Assembly (NCBI GenBank): GCA_030015575.1
Contig: CM057344.1
Coordinates: 188,683,044 to 188,747,043 of the forward strand
From: Agapanthus africanus
Taxonomy: Eukaryota > Streptophyta > Magnoliopsida > Asparagales > Amaryllidaceae
DNA length: 64,000 nucleotides
Reading direction: 5' to 3'
In this document: positions 20,845 to 34,400 of the stretch, one piece after another
Numbering within the stretch: position 1 is the first letter of the stretch
How the letters are laid out: every line of letters starts with the position of its first letter
Notes under the pieces: model-generated
What the model saw: the letters and a program-made list of their open reading frames with translations, nothing else
Told to the model about the DNA's origin: nothing
The model's database searches: none
Made by a program: the position numbers and the translations under genes

Positions 20845-23007
20845 TGTAAGTCCATGCTACCTCTCTCGGTACTTTCGGGCATGCGGAATTTGGTGAAAAA
20901 TGATTTTCTAGAGGCGGTAACATGGACTCAAAACCGGATCTTTGTTAAACTATCTACCTAACAACCTTACTACGAGTTGTTAACTACTCGGTTAGGGGGT
21001 TATACCTTTCTTTCTTGAACTCCTTCTTCTTCATCTCTTGATGGTGTACGGATTGGCTTCACCCCGTCGTCTCCTTGCGCCGAAGATCGATCCACCCGAA
21101 AGCTTCTACCTTTGGCTTCTTCTTCGAACTTTGAAGAAACTAGTTCACCTGGTTTGCTAAACCTTGTGAACTAGAGTGAGTAGAGGAGAGTGTGATGGGA
21201 TTTTCTCTATGGTTCTTTCTTCTCAACACATGAGACAAGTGAACCATAGACAAGAGAGAGCAAGAGGAAGAGGGTGAGAGCAAGAGAATGGGAGAGCTCA
21301 AAACCAAGAGAGAGAAAGATCATGAAAGAATGAGCCTCTCTTTTCTCTTTCACCCTCTCATAATCCAAAAGCATCATGAGCCATAATGTTAATCAAGTAT
21401 TATTATGTGATGGTTCATATCATGTCAAAGGCAATATCATTTCCATGCACTCATTTCGCAAACCACAACAAGCAAGCAAAAGTCTTTGCATGAAAATGAC
21501 AACCATTGTGATGATGATGGTTAACTAGTCCAACCTAGTCAACCGGTCAACAAAGTCAACAAGTCAACAAAGTCAACCCCTCAACAACCATGTCACTATA
21601 ATACTTAATTAATATTATTGCTAATTATATATATATCATATTCTCATTAGGGTTGAGCAAAAATTCAATAGTCAACAGTCAACGGTCAACAACCCTAATG
21701 AGAATCCTCTGCCTCTGTCTCTCCATCAACTGTGCATACACACCCGCATCCGTGTTCCGAGGAACACGAATACATACTGGATAAAACCAATCCCAAAACG
21801 TACACTAGGATCTGGCTTAAACCAAAGCCCGCTAGTGTTAACTGTCCGGACACTGTACGTGCACAAGTGCACGGATGTGACCGGACCCTGTCGCAAAACC
21901 ATGCGACCTGTCGCAAAACCATGCGACCTCTACTCTTTTGCCTAAAGGCGAATAGCTTTCTGTGTGGGACTCTAAAGACTCGACACTACGCTGGCAGTGG
22001 GTTTAACCACAGACCGCAAGCGGCACTAGCTGTGCGTAACGGTCCCCAGGTAGATGCCGACAAGAAGACTGACGAGGTGAAACCCATCTGAACTCCTACT
22101 GAGCCTGAATGTGACAATCTCCGTACAGTCCGGTCTGTTCGTCTGATACATCGCATGGCGGGCCTAGGGGGCGGTAAACGTCAGTCCCTTAATAGCGGTA
22201 CAAGTCGTGTCGGAGTGAAGCCCAATACACCCTGAGATAGCACTGGAAGCCTACCAGTATATCTCGCTTGCCCTGGCTAGGGACTACTCGTGTAATGGCT
22301 CTCCAAGACACAGCGCGATGTCCACCCCCAATACCGGGAAAGACGAATCCTGTCTAACCGTCACTGCCTCCAAGTGCTTCGGGACTGCACCCAACTACTA
22401 CCTGTTTGCACGACTCCTTTGAGCCGTGGTAGGGTAGTAACCAAAGTACAGTGGGAACACACTCGAGGCGAAGTGACAGTGTCAAGTCAGCGGACTAAGC
22501 TGTACTCATGTCACCTGGAAACTGATAACTGACGATAGGTATAATACCAATCGGTCAGTTCCCGACGAGTCCTGTCCAGTGTACTCGTAACCTAACGAGC
22601 ACCCGCATACTATCTCCAGTACGACGTACTGATGGCTGTGGGACAGACCATCTCCCACTCTGGGATGAGAAGCGCATGCGCCAGTCTACTTCGGAGTATC
22701 GATGCCCTGTCTCGATAGTCCAGCGATTAGGGACCTGCATAAGGATGTGCTTATAGACTACCCAGCCCCTACTAGTGTGACTGCCATCACAACGCGGGTA
22801 ATCAAGCAAAGATCCAAAGGGCTCCACTAATGTGTATAGGTGATATACTAAAATAAACACATGTACACATTGAAGCAGAAACAAACCAAGTAGCATACTA
22901 CTATTTTGAGTAAGATTGTCAATACAAGGTGAATATCCTAAGCTTCCATTAAGTAATATACATACTAGTATGATACAGTAATGGCCTCTAGGGCATATTC
23001 ACTAACA
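20845..23007 (-). repeat. COP2 5' LTR
   Basis: On the - strand it starts TGTTAGTGAATATGCCCTA (followed by GAGGCC) and ends GGACTTACA next to the primer site. The ATGCCCTAGAGGC motif is the hallmark of BARE/Angela LTR starts. Length is 2163 bp. The U3 half contains a W-box cluster (21537-21689). Confidence 0.88.
21537..21689 (-). promoter_or_regulatory. Cluster of eight W-boxes in COP2 LTR
   Basis: On the - strand TTGACT/TTGACC occurs at 21537-21542, 21545-21550, 21554-21559, 21562-21567, 21571-21576, 21670-21675, 21677-21682 and 21684-21689. Five lie within 40 bp. TTGACY is the core site of plant WRKY factors; defence- and stress-induced Copia LTRs are known. Regulation is inferred, not shown. 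Confidence 0.6.
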
Positions 23008-23124
23008 ATATTAGCTCACTTAACTATTCATTTTTCTCACTTATGATACATTGATATCTATGTGATATATGTTAAATGTATTGTTTTCTTTTTGCACACA
23101 AAATATATATGTGATATATATTGT
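23008..23124. other. Short AT-rich stretch between COP2 and GYP1, ancestral to 34800 onward
   Basis: This 117-bp piece was continuous with 34800 before GYP1 inserted. It includes the target duplication ATTGT (23120-23124). It may be part of the COP3 5' LTR; no gene or motif is visible. Confidence 0.5.
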
Positions 23125-26100
23125 TGTCACGACCCAAATATTTCGAGTCGTGACCGGCACTTAACCATGCTACGTCTACAGGCGTAACGCGACTAAGTAA
23201 GCCGAACCCAGAAATCAAAACCCATTTAAAAAAATAGTGAGTGTTGAAAACATTTAGTTAAAGCATTTAGAAAACCTTAAATAATTTAATAAGTTCTTTT
23301 TAAAGTTACTTAATCATTTAAATAATTTTGGCAGCATTTCCTTTGTAAAAGTAGCCCCAAGACCGGGTATAAAAGAGGATATGAGTGAAAATGAGATATA
23401 ATGAAACAAAACATTCCCAAACGGGAGCAATCACGCCCAACGGCGGAAACCATCAACACAAGAGTAATATACGACGCCGTAGCGAAGAATGAGCAATAAG
23501 TAAACATCACAGAATATAAACTGCATATAAAAATAGTCGGCTCTCACGAGCTCGACACCAGAATACAAAATATACATCATCGTCCTCACACAGTATCTAA
23601 GTCCAGTACATAAATGGTAGATGGAGAATACTAGATACAAAAGGAGTACAATAAAAGTAATCAGATACCACAACCTACCTAAAATGCAAAACAGCTCTCA
23701 CACCAACTGTAGTGGTATCTGTAGCCAAAAGATGCAAAAGTCAGCCTGCCGCGACTACTCTGAAAGGCAACCTGCAAATACTGTGGCACAACGGGGATGA
23801 GTTGCCAACTCGTGAATAGAGATAACATATAAAGGTAATCGCGAGCATGCACGTACTGCGCTACTCTATCAAATGCCAGCAAGTAAGATCTATATGCGAC
23901 AAGCAGTAGGTGCAATAATCATGCAAATGCTCTGTCAGGTAAAATAACTACAGGATGAGATATATGACAATCAATGCTGAGCATGGGATAAACAACATCT
24001 ACATGGAATATTAACGTGGAAAATAATCGGTGCCCACAACTGCACCCAAATCCCAAATAACTCAGGCGCCGGCACACCCATCGGCCCTCAAATCCTGTAA
24101 ATCTCTGAGAAATCACGAGTGCCCAACATCGGCCCCCAAAATATCATAAAATACTCGTGTCCAGCATCGACACGCAAATACTCATATATCGGGCTCCGTC
24201 AGTCCGGATCGGCCCACGAGCTCCGTCTGCGGTATCGGCCCTCGGCCCCGGCAGTACGGATCATCCCGCATCCATCTCTCGACTCTGGTCAGTATCCTCC
24301 GGATAACCGCCAGGTCCAACCAATCACCGGTAGATACTCGCCACCCTACTAGGCTCATCGTCTACTCCATGAAAAACATTTCTCGCCCCGGGGAACCATA
24401 CCGGGTCCACCACGAACCCGCAAACGGATCATCCAACTCCTCGAATCGGGTTTCAAGCACACAACTCAGCACCGAGAAAGTGCGTGGTGGACGCACCAAA
24501 ATATCATATCACGAGGAAACCGAGTTTTCAAATATTGCATCTTTTCTTAAAAATTCCCTCGGTCCTCAAAACCAGAAATCACATGAAAATCCAACACCAA
24601 GAAATAAATCCAATGCGATGTGCTATGTACATCAGTCCATGATATAGGTATAAGGGAAAACCGCTTTTAAAAAAAATATAGTTTCCGTTTTTAAAGATAT
24701 CATGCGGATCCCAATTTCCATAAAAATCATATCGAAACACATATGAGATGAACTACAGCAATATAATCATGGCAGTTCTACAGTGAGTGTGTCATGGCAA
24801 TTACTAACGGTGTGTGTGTAACATGCATGGTAGTGATCGTGCAACATGAACCGTTAGTAATAGTGCGGTGTTCTATCAATTCTAAGCATACATACAGCAG
24901 GGAATGCAATATGCAATGACAGTCCATGAGGTAAATGCAACATATAATAATAAGGTCCTATCAGCCCTGACGCATAACGCCATGCGGGCGATATCCCCGT
25001 AGATGTTAAACCTACTCACAGATGTCTCGCGCTAGGTGTAGCCAACGACCTGCTTCCCCTTCTTCGCAGCGTCCGTCTCACTCGCCTGCGAGCCTAAAAT
25101 CACACAATATACCACATATAAGCTCAAATCCACAAAATGTGATTATTAAGGTCAAACTAGAAACCCGTGTCGCAAACCAATCGCGCGTTTGCGCGATACG
25201 CTAAAACGTGATATCACGCGCCAGAAACTATCCTAACGCGTCGCGATACGCAGAAACCCCAAACCCACACGCGTATCACGCGTGTCGCGAAGGTTTAAAA
25301 TACGAGAAATAGGTATATAGTTTCAGATTTTTCTGCAGCAAGAATCAAATAAAATTATACATGCCAGGAGACTAGGGGTTGCAGTAGACACCTATAAGAC
25401 CAAACCCCAACCCAAACCCTCCCCATATGGCCGCAAATTGCGGCCATAACGAATTTTTCGGCGTCCAGAACAAGTCCTAAGGGGGTCGGGTTCTACCAGG
25501 GTTATCAGCTCCTAACCACTATGCTACAGTCTTCTCAAAATTATTCTGAACTCACCGGGTAGATAGGAGTTTACAGAAACTCAAATTTTGCTTAAAAACG
25601 ATGAATTCGCATCAATTAGGAATCTGGTGGTATTTTAGTGCAATTGGGGACTAAGCTGGGTTAATAAGGCCCTAACAACACTCCAGCAACTTACTAACAC
25701 CAAAACATACATCACTTGCTCAAGGTTCCCACTAATCACCACATATCGCACTAGATCGCACCAAAAACACTAACCGAAGCAAAACTACACTAAACAAGAA
25801 AACTAAGGAGTAAGTTCAGGAAATATACCCCACACTCGACCCTAGGGAGCTGGAGGAAGAAGAAGAAGTGGAGGGAAGGAGCTGCAGTCGAAGTTGTGCT
25901 GTTGCTGCTGCTCACTGATGCTGTTGCTGCTCAATGTTGCTGCTGCTGCTGCTCTCTGTTGTTGCTGTTGCTGCTTCTGGCTGCTGCTGCTGTGCTTGCT
26001 TCAGCTGCTGAGATGGTTGCTGCTGCTGCTGTTGTGGAGGTAAGTGGGTGTGTGTGTGTGAGTGAGGTTGAGAGAAAAAGAACAAAAGAATGAGAGGAAT

Positions 26101-26483
26101 CATAACCCCAATTGTCAACCCCTCTACTCTCTCTCTTCATTAAATGCAAGCATGGCTTTTGCCATGATGCATTCTCTCTCTCTCTCTCTCAAGTCAACAC
26201 CCAAAGGAAATTCAAATTAAAGCAACCATTAAACAACTAATTAAACTTAATTAACACCCAAAAGACTTAATTCCCATGATTAAACCCACCATGGTTGCTA
26301 ATCATGGTATTACCTCATTTTAAAAACCCTAGTTTACATGCACATGTGTGTGCAAGCCTAGGAAAATTCTAGAAAAATATTTATTAAATTTGGAAAAATA
26401 CTTGAAACACAATTTGGTAAACTTTTTATTAAAAACCCTTTATTTAAATATAATAGTCACTAAACACATCTTAAGGTGTTACA
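23125..26483 (-). repeat. GYP1 3' LTR
   Basis: On the - strand starts TGTAACACCTTAAG and ends GAGTCGTGACC...TGACA-like. Contains a CTG/TTG-rich simple repeat (25890-26035) and a CT run (26168-26190). Parts near 23760-23900 resemble the LTR of GYP2, so the two are related subfamilies. Confidence 0.92.
25890..26040. repeat. CTG/GTT trinucleotide-rich tract in GYP1 LTR
   Basis: Repeated TGCTGCTGCTG units with interspersed TTG. It gives rise to poly-Gln or Leu/Ala open frames that are not genes. The counterpart in the other LTR is 34205-34350, with small length differences. Confidence 0.8.
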
Positions 26484-26500
26484 ATCTCTCCCCCTTAAAG
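26484..26500 (-). other. GYP1 polypurine tract
   Basis: On the - strand CTTTAAGGGGGAGAGAT directly before the 3' LTR, preceded by GAAATTCGGGGACGAATTTC, the usual 3' end of Tekay elements. Confidence 0.88.
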
Positions 26501-26524
26501 AAATTCGTCCCCGAATTTCAAAAT

Positions 26525-29500
26525 CTAACTACACGTACCTTCGAAAAGACGGGGGTACTTCTTCCTCATCTCGCTTTCGGTCTCCCAAGTGACCTCCTCA
26601 CTACCCTGACCACGCCAAAGTACCTTAACTGATGGAATGTCCTTTGATCTCAATTTCTGCACTTGTCGATCCAAGATCATCACCGGCTGTTCTGCATAGG
26701 AAAGGTCGGCTCAAGCTGGATCGTCGGGTGCTGAATCGCATGCGAAGGATCATGAAGGTATCTATGGAGCATCGAAACATGAAATACGGGGTGCACATCT
26801 GGAAAACTGGGCGGATGGGCTAACCGGTACGCAACTGCACCAACACGCTCGAGGATCTCGAAGGGGCCCACATATCTGGGACTGAGCTTCTCCTTCTTCC
26901 CAAACCTCATCACACCTTTCATTGGGGAGACCCTCAAGAAAACATGATCACCAACAGAAAACTCAAGTCTGCTTTGCCGACGGTCCGCATAAGATCTCTG
27001 CCTACTCTGGGCTGCTCTCATCCTATCGCTAATCAACTGGATCTTCGCGGTCGTCTCCTCAACAATCTGTGGCCCTAAGATACTGCTCTCGCTGAGCTCT
27101 GTCCAACAGGTGGGCGACCTGCATCTCCTCCCATAAAGAGCCTCAAATGGTGCCATCTGAATGGTTCCTGGTAGCTGTTATTGTAGGAGAACTCTACTAA
27201 GGGTAAGTGATGATCCCAGCTACCTCCGAAATCTAATACACAAGCTCTGAGCATGTCCTCGAGAGTTTGAATAGTCCGCTCTGACTGTCCGTCGGTCTGC
27301 GGATGAAATGCTGTGCTGAAACTCAAGCGAGTGCCCAAAGCCTCCTGAAGCCTCTGCCATAACCGGCTGGTAAACTGGGTGCCTCTGTCGGACACAATAC
27401 ACGTCGGGACTCTGTGCAGTCGCACAATCTCGTCGATGTAGATCTGGGCATACTGAGTAAACCCGATAGTCGTCTTCACTAGTAGGAAGTGAGCTGCTTT
27501 CGTCAAACGATCCACGATCACCCAGATGGAGTCATACCCTCGCCTAGTCCTGGGTAGACCCACAACGAAATCCATCGAAATCTGCTCCCATTTCCACTCC
27601 GGAATGGCTAACGGCTGTAGCTCTCCCGCGGGCCTCTGGTGCTCAGCCTTGACTTGCTGACAAGTCAGGCATCTCGACACGAAATCTGCGATGTCCCTCT
27701 TCATTCCTTCCCACCAGTAAACATCTCTCATATCATGATACATCTTGGTGGAACCGGGATGGACGCTGTACACCGATCGATGTGCCTCCTCAAGAATCTC
27801 GCGCCGCAGTCCCTCAGCATCTGGTACGCACAGTCTAACTCCAAATCGTAGTACCCCCTGATCATTGATCACGAACTCGGAAAATCTTCCCTGTCCAATC
27901 TGTGCCATGATCTCCGAACATCGGTCATCACTGCGCTGTGCCTCAAGTATGCGGTCAAGTAACTGTGGGCGTGCACGAACATGCGCGATCTGTCCTCCAA
28001 TCGGCGTGAACTCGAACTGTATCCGGCTGTCGCATAATATCTGCCAATCTGCCGACGACTGCCCCTGTACTGTGCTCAAACAAGATAGACTACCCCCGGG
28101 CCTCCTGCTCAAAGCATTCGCCAGCACATTCGCCTTGCCCGGGTGATACAAGATCTCGCAGTCGTAATCCTTCACTAACTCCATCCATCGGCGCAGTCTA
28201 AGGTTCAGGTCTCGCTGCTGAAATATATACTTTAAACTCTTGTGATCAGTGAATATCTGGCACGACTCGCCGTATATGCAATGTCGCCAGATCTTAAGTG
28301 CAAAGACCACTGCAGCCATCTCCAAATCATGAGTGGGGTAGTTCTGTTCATGTTTCTTCAATTGTCGCGAAGCATACGCGATCACCCTGTCATGCTGCAT
28401 CAAAACGCACCCTAGCCCCACTCGAGAAGCATCACAATAGACCACAAATCCGCCTGATCCTGAAGGTAATGATAACACCGGTGCTGTCGTCAGCCGAGTC
28501 CGTAGCTGCTGAAAACTGTGCTCGCACTCCTCCGTCCATTCGAAAGGAACTCTCTTCCGGGTCAACCCGGTCAAAGGGGTAGCAATACTGGAGAAGTCCT
28601 GCACAAAGCTCCTGTAGTAACCGGCCAACCCCAAAAAGCTGCGAATCTCCGTAACCGATGTGGGTCTGGGCCAACGCTGCACGGCCTCGATCTTCCTCGG
28701 GTCCACACATATACCGTCTCGTGAAATCACATGCCCCAAGAAGTATACGCTGTCCAGCCAGAAAGCACACTTGGAAAATTTCGCATATAGCTGGTGCTCC
28801 CTCAAAGTCTGCAGTGTAATCCGCAGGTGTTGCTCGTGCTCCTCACTACTCCGGGAATACACCAAGATATCGTCAATGAAGACTTTGATGAACAGATCCA
28901 AATATGGCCGGAAAATACGGTTCATCAAGTCCATGAATGCTGCTGGCAGATTGGTGAGTCCGAACGACATCACCAAAAACTCATAATGGCCGTAGCGTGT
29001 ACGGAAAGCTGTCTTGGGAATGTCCTCCTGTCGAACCCGCAGCTGATGATAGCCCGATCGTAAATCGATCCTCGAAAAGTATCCTGCCCCTTGAAGCTGG
29101 TCGAACAAATCGTCGATGCGCGGCAAAGGATACCTGTTCCGCACTGTCACCCTGTTCAGCTGGCGATAGTCGATACACAGACGCAAACTTCTTCTTGACG
29201 AACAGGACTGGAGCACCCCAAGGAGAAACACTGGGTCGAATAAGTCCCTTATCCAGCAAATCTTGCAACTGACCCTTCAATTCTCGAAGTTCCGCCGGGG
29301 CCATCCGATAAGGCGGTATGGAAATAGGCCCCGAGCCAGGAACCAAATCAATACAGAAAGAAATGTCGCGCTCGGGCGGTAACCCAGGAAGCTCGTCAGG
29401 GAACACATCACGAAACTCGCTAACAACCGGAACTTGATCCAATGGAACCTCCGTAGCGCGAGCATCGCAAACATAGGCGGGAAATCCCTGACATCCCTTC

Positions 29501-29930
29501 CTTAAAAGCTGTCCAGCGCGAAAAGAAGAAATCACACTGTGAGGGGCGGCACCACGGTCCCCCAACACAACAAAAACCGACTCGCCGAGAAAGCAGAATC
29601 TAACTGTCTTCTCACGGCAGTCCACGGAAGCATAGCACGTGGCTAACCAATCCATGCCCAAAAGAACGTCGAAGTCCAACATCTCCAGAAGGATCAAGTC
29701 GACAGGCAACTTTCTCTCGCTAATACAGACAGTACAGGATCGGAACACGTGCCTAGCAACAAACGACTCTCCCACAGGAGTGGTCACAACAAGCGGCTGA
29801 TCAAGAAAACCGGACTTTCTACCCAAACTCGGCACGAAGTGTGTGGATACGTACGAGTGCGTGGATCCTGGATCGAACAATATGTGTGCATCAACTGAAC
29901 ATACTGGAAGGATACCTGAAACCACCGCAT
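26525..29930 (-). mobile_element. GYP1 pol: protease, RT, RNase H, integrase, chromodomain
   Basis: Domains run right to left. Protease motif ILFDPGSTHSYVS near 29850-29885. RT about 29300-28750 with [31 protein letters not shown] and FIDDILVYS (28853-28880). RNase H about 28550-28180 with [13 protein letters not shown] and [11 protein letters not shown]. Integrase about 27980-27100 with the zinc-finger [16 protein letters not shown] segment, [22 protein letters not shown] and [15 protein letters not shown]-terminal part with [24 protein letters not shown] and HPVFHVSMLHRY, then a chromodomain-like tail near 26540-26680 (VKVLWRGQG, EVTWETE). This order with a terminal chromodomain defines the chromovirus group. 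Confidence 0.92.
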
Positions 29931-29959
29931 TGGATGCCTGCGCGTCCTGATGCGTCAAA

Positions 29960-31199
29960 GCAAAAACCCACGCCTGTCCTCCACCTGTGACTGACTGCCC
30001 TCTGCCTCGGTCATCCCGTCCTCTCTGAGGAACTCCTCCACGCCCACGACCTCTCTGTGTATGAGTCTGGCACGGAGCAACGGTAGGTACAACAGGCAAC
30101 GCCCTCTGGGGTGGTGAAGGTGGTAAAGTAACATGTGGTGTTGCCGCCTCCCTCCGGTGTGTCTCAGGACAATCTCTAACGAGGTGAAGTATACTGCCGC
30201 ATCTAAAGCAACCGCGCGACGACTGCTGACTCTCTCGTGGATACGAACTAAACATCTGGCCCCGTCTCGAATCTCTGCCACTCCCCATACCTGATCGATA
30301 CCTGTCGCGGCGTCTGAATGTCTGTCTCCGTGCGGATATACCTGTATGAACTCTCTTCGGCTCTGGAACTGCCGAGGTCTCAGCCAGGCGCTCCTCGACT
30401 AATAAGGCTGCATCTACAGCTGCTGCGTAAGTCTCGTAGTGCTGCGCGCTGATCGCAAGGAACAATGGTGTAAGCAGGCCTCGAACAAATCTCTTGACTC
30501 GCAACTCCTCGGTAGCCACTAAATACGGGGCATAAGCTGCTAGCTCTGTAAACAGCACGTCATACTCTGCCACTGTCATCTCTGGCGTCTGGCGTAAGGA
30601 CTCAAATCTGCGTGCTCGGGCATCCTTAACACTCTGGGGAAGGAAACGGGCTAGAAATACTGTCACGAACTCCGTCCAGGTCATAGGAGGAAGACCTGCC
30701 GCTCTGCCCTTCTCAACTGAATCACACCACTTCTGCGCAAGACACTCCAGGCGAAAGCTCGCGAACTCGACCCATCTCGCATCTGCGCATCTGAGGGAAC
30801 GGCATATCCGGGCCATCCTATCAATGAAGGACTGGGGTCCTCGGCTGTATCAGTGCCTGTGAAGACCGGAGGCTTCAGCCTCATAAACACTGATAACGAT
30901 ACAGTAATCACCTCCGTGGCTGCAGGGGCAACTGGCTGTGCGGTCGGTACCATCGCGGTACCTGCGGCGGGTGGAGCTACCTCTGGTCGCTGTGCTCAAA
31001 GTGTCTCAACTAGTGATCCTATCATCTGGCGCATCTCCTGCATACCAGCCCCAAGTGTGGCAATCTGATCTGTCATAGGAGGAACAGTCTGCTCGGGTAC
31101 AACTGGTACACTGCCGGGATCAATCCTCATCTCAAACGAGTCAACTCGAATCTCGGCCCTCGCGGCCGCTCTCTGCGCTCTAGTAGTCTTTGGCGGCAT
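29960..31199 (-). mobile_element. GYP1 gag
   Basis: Begins with MPPKTTRAQRAAARAE, the usual N-terminus of Tekay gag (ATG at 31197-31199). A central retrotransposon-gag domain shows WTEFVTVFLARFLPQSVK and FESLRQTPEMTVAEYD. It ends with a CCHC zinc knuckle CFRCGSILHLVRDC (30169-30210). The knuckle binds genomic RNA in this family. Confidence 0.9.
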
Positions 31200-31419
31200 A
31201 GTGGATGAAAAGGAAAGTAGGATCCAATGAGAATACGGAAATCGAATCGCAAGAATGTATGTATTCAAGAAGGAATTGTAAATCAATAATTCCTAAGGTC
31301 GCGTAGGCGGAGTAACGTGTCGTGAGTATGCCGCGGAACATACACACGCTACGCTACCCTGCTGCAGCTACCTACTCCATCATACCAGGGTCATCCTACA
31401 CTCCGAAGGTAAAACTTAC

Positions 31420-31431
31420 GCTCTGATACCA
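31420..31431 (-). other. GYP1 primer-binding site (initiator-Met tRNA)
   Basis: TGGTATCAGAGC on the - strand, four bases inside the 5' LTR. Confidence 0.9.
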
Positions 31432-31435
31432 ACTT

Positions 31436-34400
31436 TGTCATGACCCAAATATTTCGACTCGTGACCGGCACTTAACCACGCTACGTCTACAGGCGTAACG
31501 CGACTAAGTAAGCCGAACCCAGAAATCAAAACCCATTTAAAAAAATAGTGAGTGTTGAAAACATTTAGTTAAAGCATTTAGAAAACCTTAAATAATTCAA
31601 TAAGTTCTTTTTAAAGTTACTTAATCATTTAAATAATTTTGGCAGCATTTCCTTTGTAAAAGTAGCCCCGAGACCGGGTATAAAAGAGGATATGAGTGAA
31701 AATGAGATATAATGAAACAAAACATTCCCAAACGGGAGCAATCACGCCCAACGGCGGAAACCATCAACACAAGAGTAATATACGACGCCGTAGCGAAGAA
31801 TGAGCAATAAGTAAACATCACAGAATATAAACTGCATATAAAAACAGTCGGCTCCTACGAGCTCGACACCAGAATACAAAATATACATCATCGTCCTCAC
31901 ACAGTATCTAAGTCCAGTACATAAATGGTAGATGGAGAATACTAGATACAAAAGGAGTACAATAAAAGTAATCAGATACCACAACCCACCTAAAATGCAA
32001 AACAGCTCTCACACCAACTGTAGTGGTATCTATAGCCAAAAGATGCAAAAGGCAGCCTGCCGCGACTACTCTGAAGGGCAACCTGCAAATACTGTGGCAC
32101 AACGGGGGTGAGTTGCCAACTCGTGAATAGAGATAACATATAAAGGTAATCGCGAGCATGCACGTACTGCTCTACTCTATCAAATGCCAGCAAGTAAGAT
32201 CTATATGCGACAAGCAGTAGGTGCAATAATCATGCAAATGCTCTGTCAGGTAAAATAACTACAGGATGAGATATATGAAAATCAATGCTGAGCATGGGAT
32301 AAACAACATCTACATGGAATATCAACGTGGAAAATAATCGGTGCCCACAACTGCACCCAAATCCCAAATAACTCAAGCGCCGGCACACCCATGGGCTCTC
32401 AAATCCTGTAAATCTCTGAGAAATCACGAGTGCCCAACATCGGCACCCAAAATATCATAAAATACTCGTGTCCAGCATCGACACGCAAATCCTCATATAT
32501 CGGGCTCCGTCAGTCCGGATCGGCCCACGGGCTCCGTCTGCGGTATCGGCCCTCGGCCCCGGCAGTACGGATCATCCCGCATCCATCTCTCGACTCTGGT
32601 CAGTATCCTCCGGATAACCGCCAGGTCCAACCAATCACCGGTAGGTACTCGCCACCCTGCTAGGCTCATCGTCTACTCCACGAAAAACATTTCTCACCCC
32701 AGGGAACGATACCGGGTCCACCACGAACCCGCAAACGGATCATCCAACTCCTCGAATCGGGTTTCAAGCGCACAACTCAGCACCGAGAAAACGCGTGGTG
32801 GACGCACCAAAATATCATATCACGAGGAAACCGGGTTTTCAAATATTGCATCTTTTCTTAAAAATTCCCTCGGTCCTCAAAACCAGAAATCACATGAAAA
32901 TCCAACACCAAGAAATAAATCCAATGCGATGTGCTATGTACATCAGTCCATGATATAGGTATAAGGGAAAACCGCTTTTAAAAAAAATATAGTTTCCGTT
33001 TTTAAAGATATCATGCGGATCCTAATTTCCATAAAAATCATATCGAAACACAAATGAGATGAACTACAGCAATATAATCATGGCAGTTCTACAGTGAGTG
33101 TGTCATGGCAATTACTAACGGTGTGTGTGTAACATGCATGGTAGTGAATCGTGCAACATGAACCGTTAGTAATAGTGCGGTGTTCTATCAATTCTAAGCA
33201 TACATACAGTAGGGAATGCAATATGCAATGACAGTCCATGAGGTAAATGCAACATATAATAATAAGGTCCTATCAGCCCTGACGCATAACGCCATGCGGG
33301 CGATATCCCCGTAGATGTTAAATCTACTCATAGAAGTCTCGCGCTAGGTGTAGTCAACGACTTGCTTTCCTTTCTTCGCAGCGTCCGTCTCACTCGCCTG
33401 CGAACCTAAAATCACACAATATATCACATATAAGCTCAAATCCACAAAATGTGATTATTAAGGTCAAACTAGAAACCCGTGTCGCAAACCAATCGTGCGT
33501 GTGCGTGATACACTAAAACGTGAGATCACGCGCCAGAAACTATCCTAACGCGTCGCGATACGTAGAAACCCCAAACCCACACGCGTATCACGCGTGTCGC
33601 GAAGGTTTAAAATACGAGAAATAGGTATATAGTTCCAGATTTTTCTGCAGCAAGAATCAAATAAAATTATACACGCCAGGAGACTAGGGGTTGCAGTAGA
33701 CACCTATAGGACCAAACCCCAACCCAAACCCTTCCCATATGGCCGCAAATTGCGGCCATAACGAATTTTTCGGCGTCCAGAACAAGTCCTAAGGGGGTCG
33801 GGTTCTACCAGGGTTATCAGCTCCTAACCACTATGCTACAGTCTTCTCAAAATTATTCTGAACTCACCGGGTCGATAGCAGTTTACAGAAACTCAAATTT
33901 TGCTTAAAAACGATGAATTCGCATCAATTAGGAATCTGGTGGTTTTTTAGTGCAATTAGGGGCTAAGCTGGGTTAATAAGGCCCTAACAACACTCCAGCA
34001 ACTTACTAACACCAAAACATACATCACTTGCTCAAGGTTCCCACTAATCACCACATATCGCACTAGATCGCACCAAAAACACTAACCGAAGCAAAACTAC
34101 ACTAAACAAGCAAACTAGGGAGTAAGTTCAGGAAATATACCCCACACTCGACCATAGGGAGCTGGAGGAAGAAGAAGAAGTGGAAGGAAGGAGCTGCAGT
34201 CGAAGTTGTGCTGTTGCTGCTGCTCACTGATGCTGTTGCTGCTCATTGTTGCTGCTGCTGCTGCTCTCTGTTGCTGCTGTTGCTGCTTCTGGCTGCTGCT
34301 GTGCTTGCTTCAGCTGCTGAGATGGTTGCTGCTGCTGCTGCTGTGGAGGTAAGTGGGTGTGTGTGTGAGTGAGGTAGAGAGAAAAAGAACAAAAGAATGA

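Larger units (their letters stand above)
9002..23007 (-). mobile_element. COP2: Angela/BARE-type Copia retrotransposon, interrupted by LARD1
   Basis: Read on the - strand from right to left: 5' LTR (20845-23007), initiator-Met primer site (20831-20843), long leader with stem-loops, gag (about 18671-18042), protease and pre-integrase (18040-17633), the LARD1 insertion, integrase (10980-10250), linker, and RT to 9002. The rest of RNase H and the 3' LTR are absent at the junction with COP1. Domains are easily recognised, with several breaks. It is the only Copia copy here with a recognisable gag, so it is closest to an autonomous member. Confidence 0.85.

Noticed and set aside
21732-22896. Open frames of 113-119 residues in the COP2 LTR
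   Set aside because: They lie inside the LTR and have no recognisable motif; equivalent frames are not kept in the related COP4 LTR.
25896-26149. Poly-Gln or Leu/Ala/Cys-rich proteins
   Set aside because: Produced by the CTG-rich simple repeat of the GYP1 LTR in several frames.
28298-29272. Several + strand open frames across GYP1 pol
   Set aside because: They are antisense shadows of well-recognised RT and RNase H sequence on the - strand.
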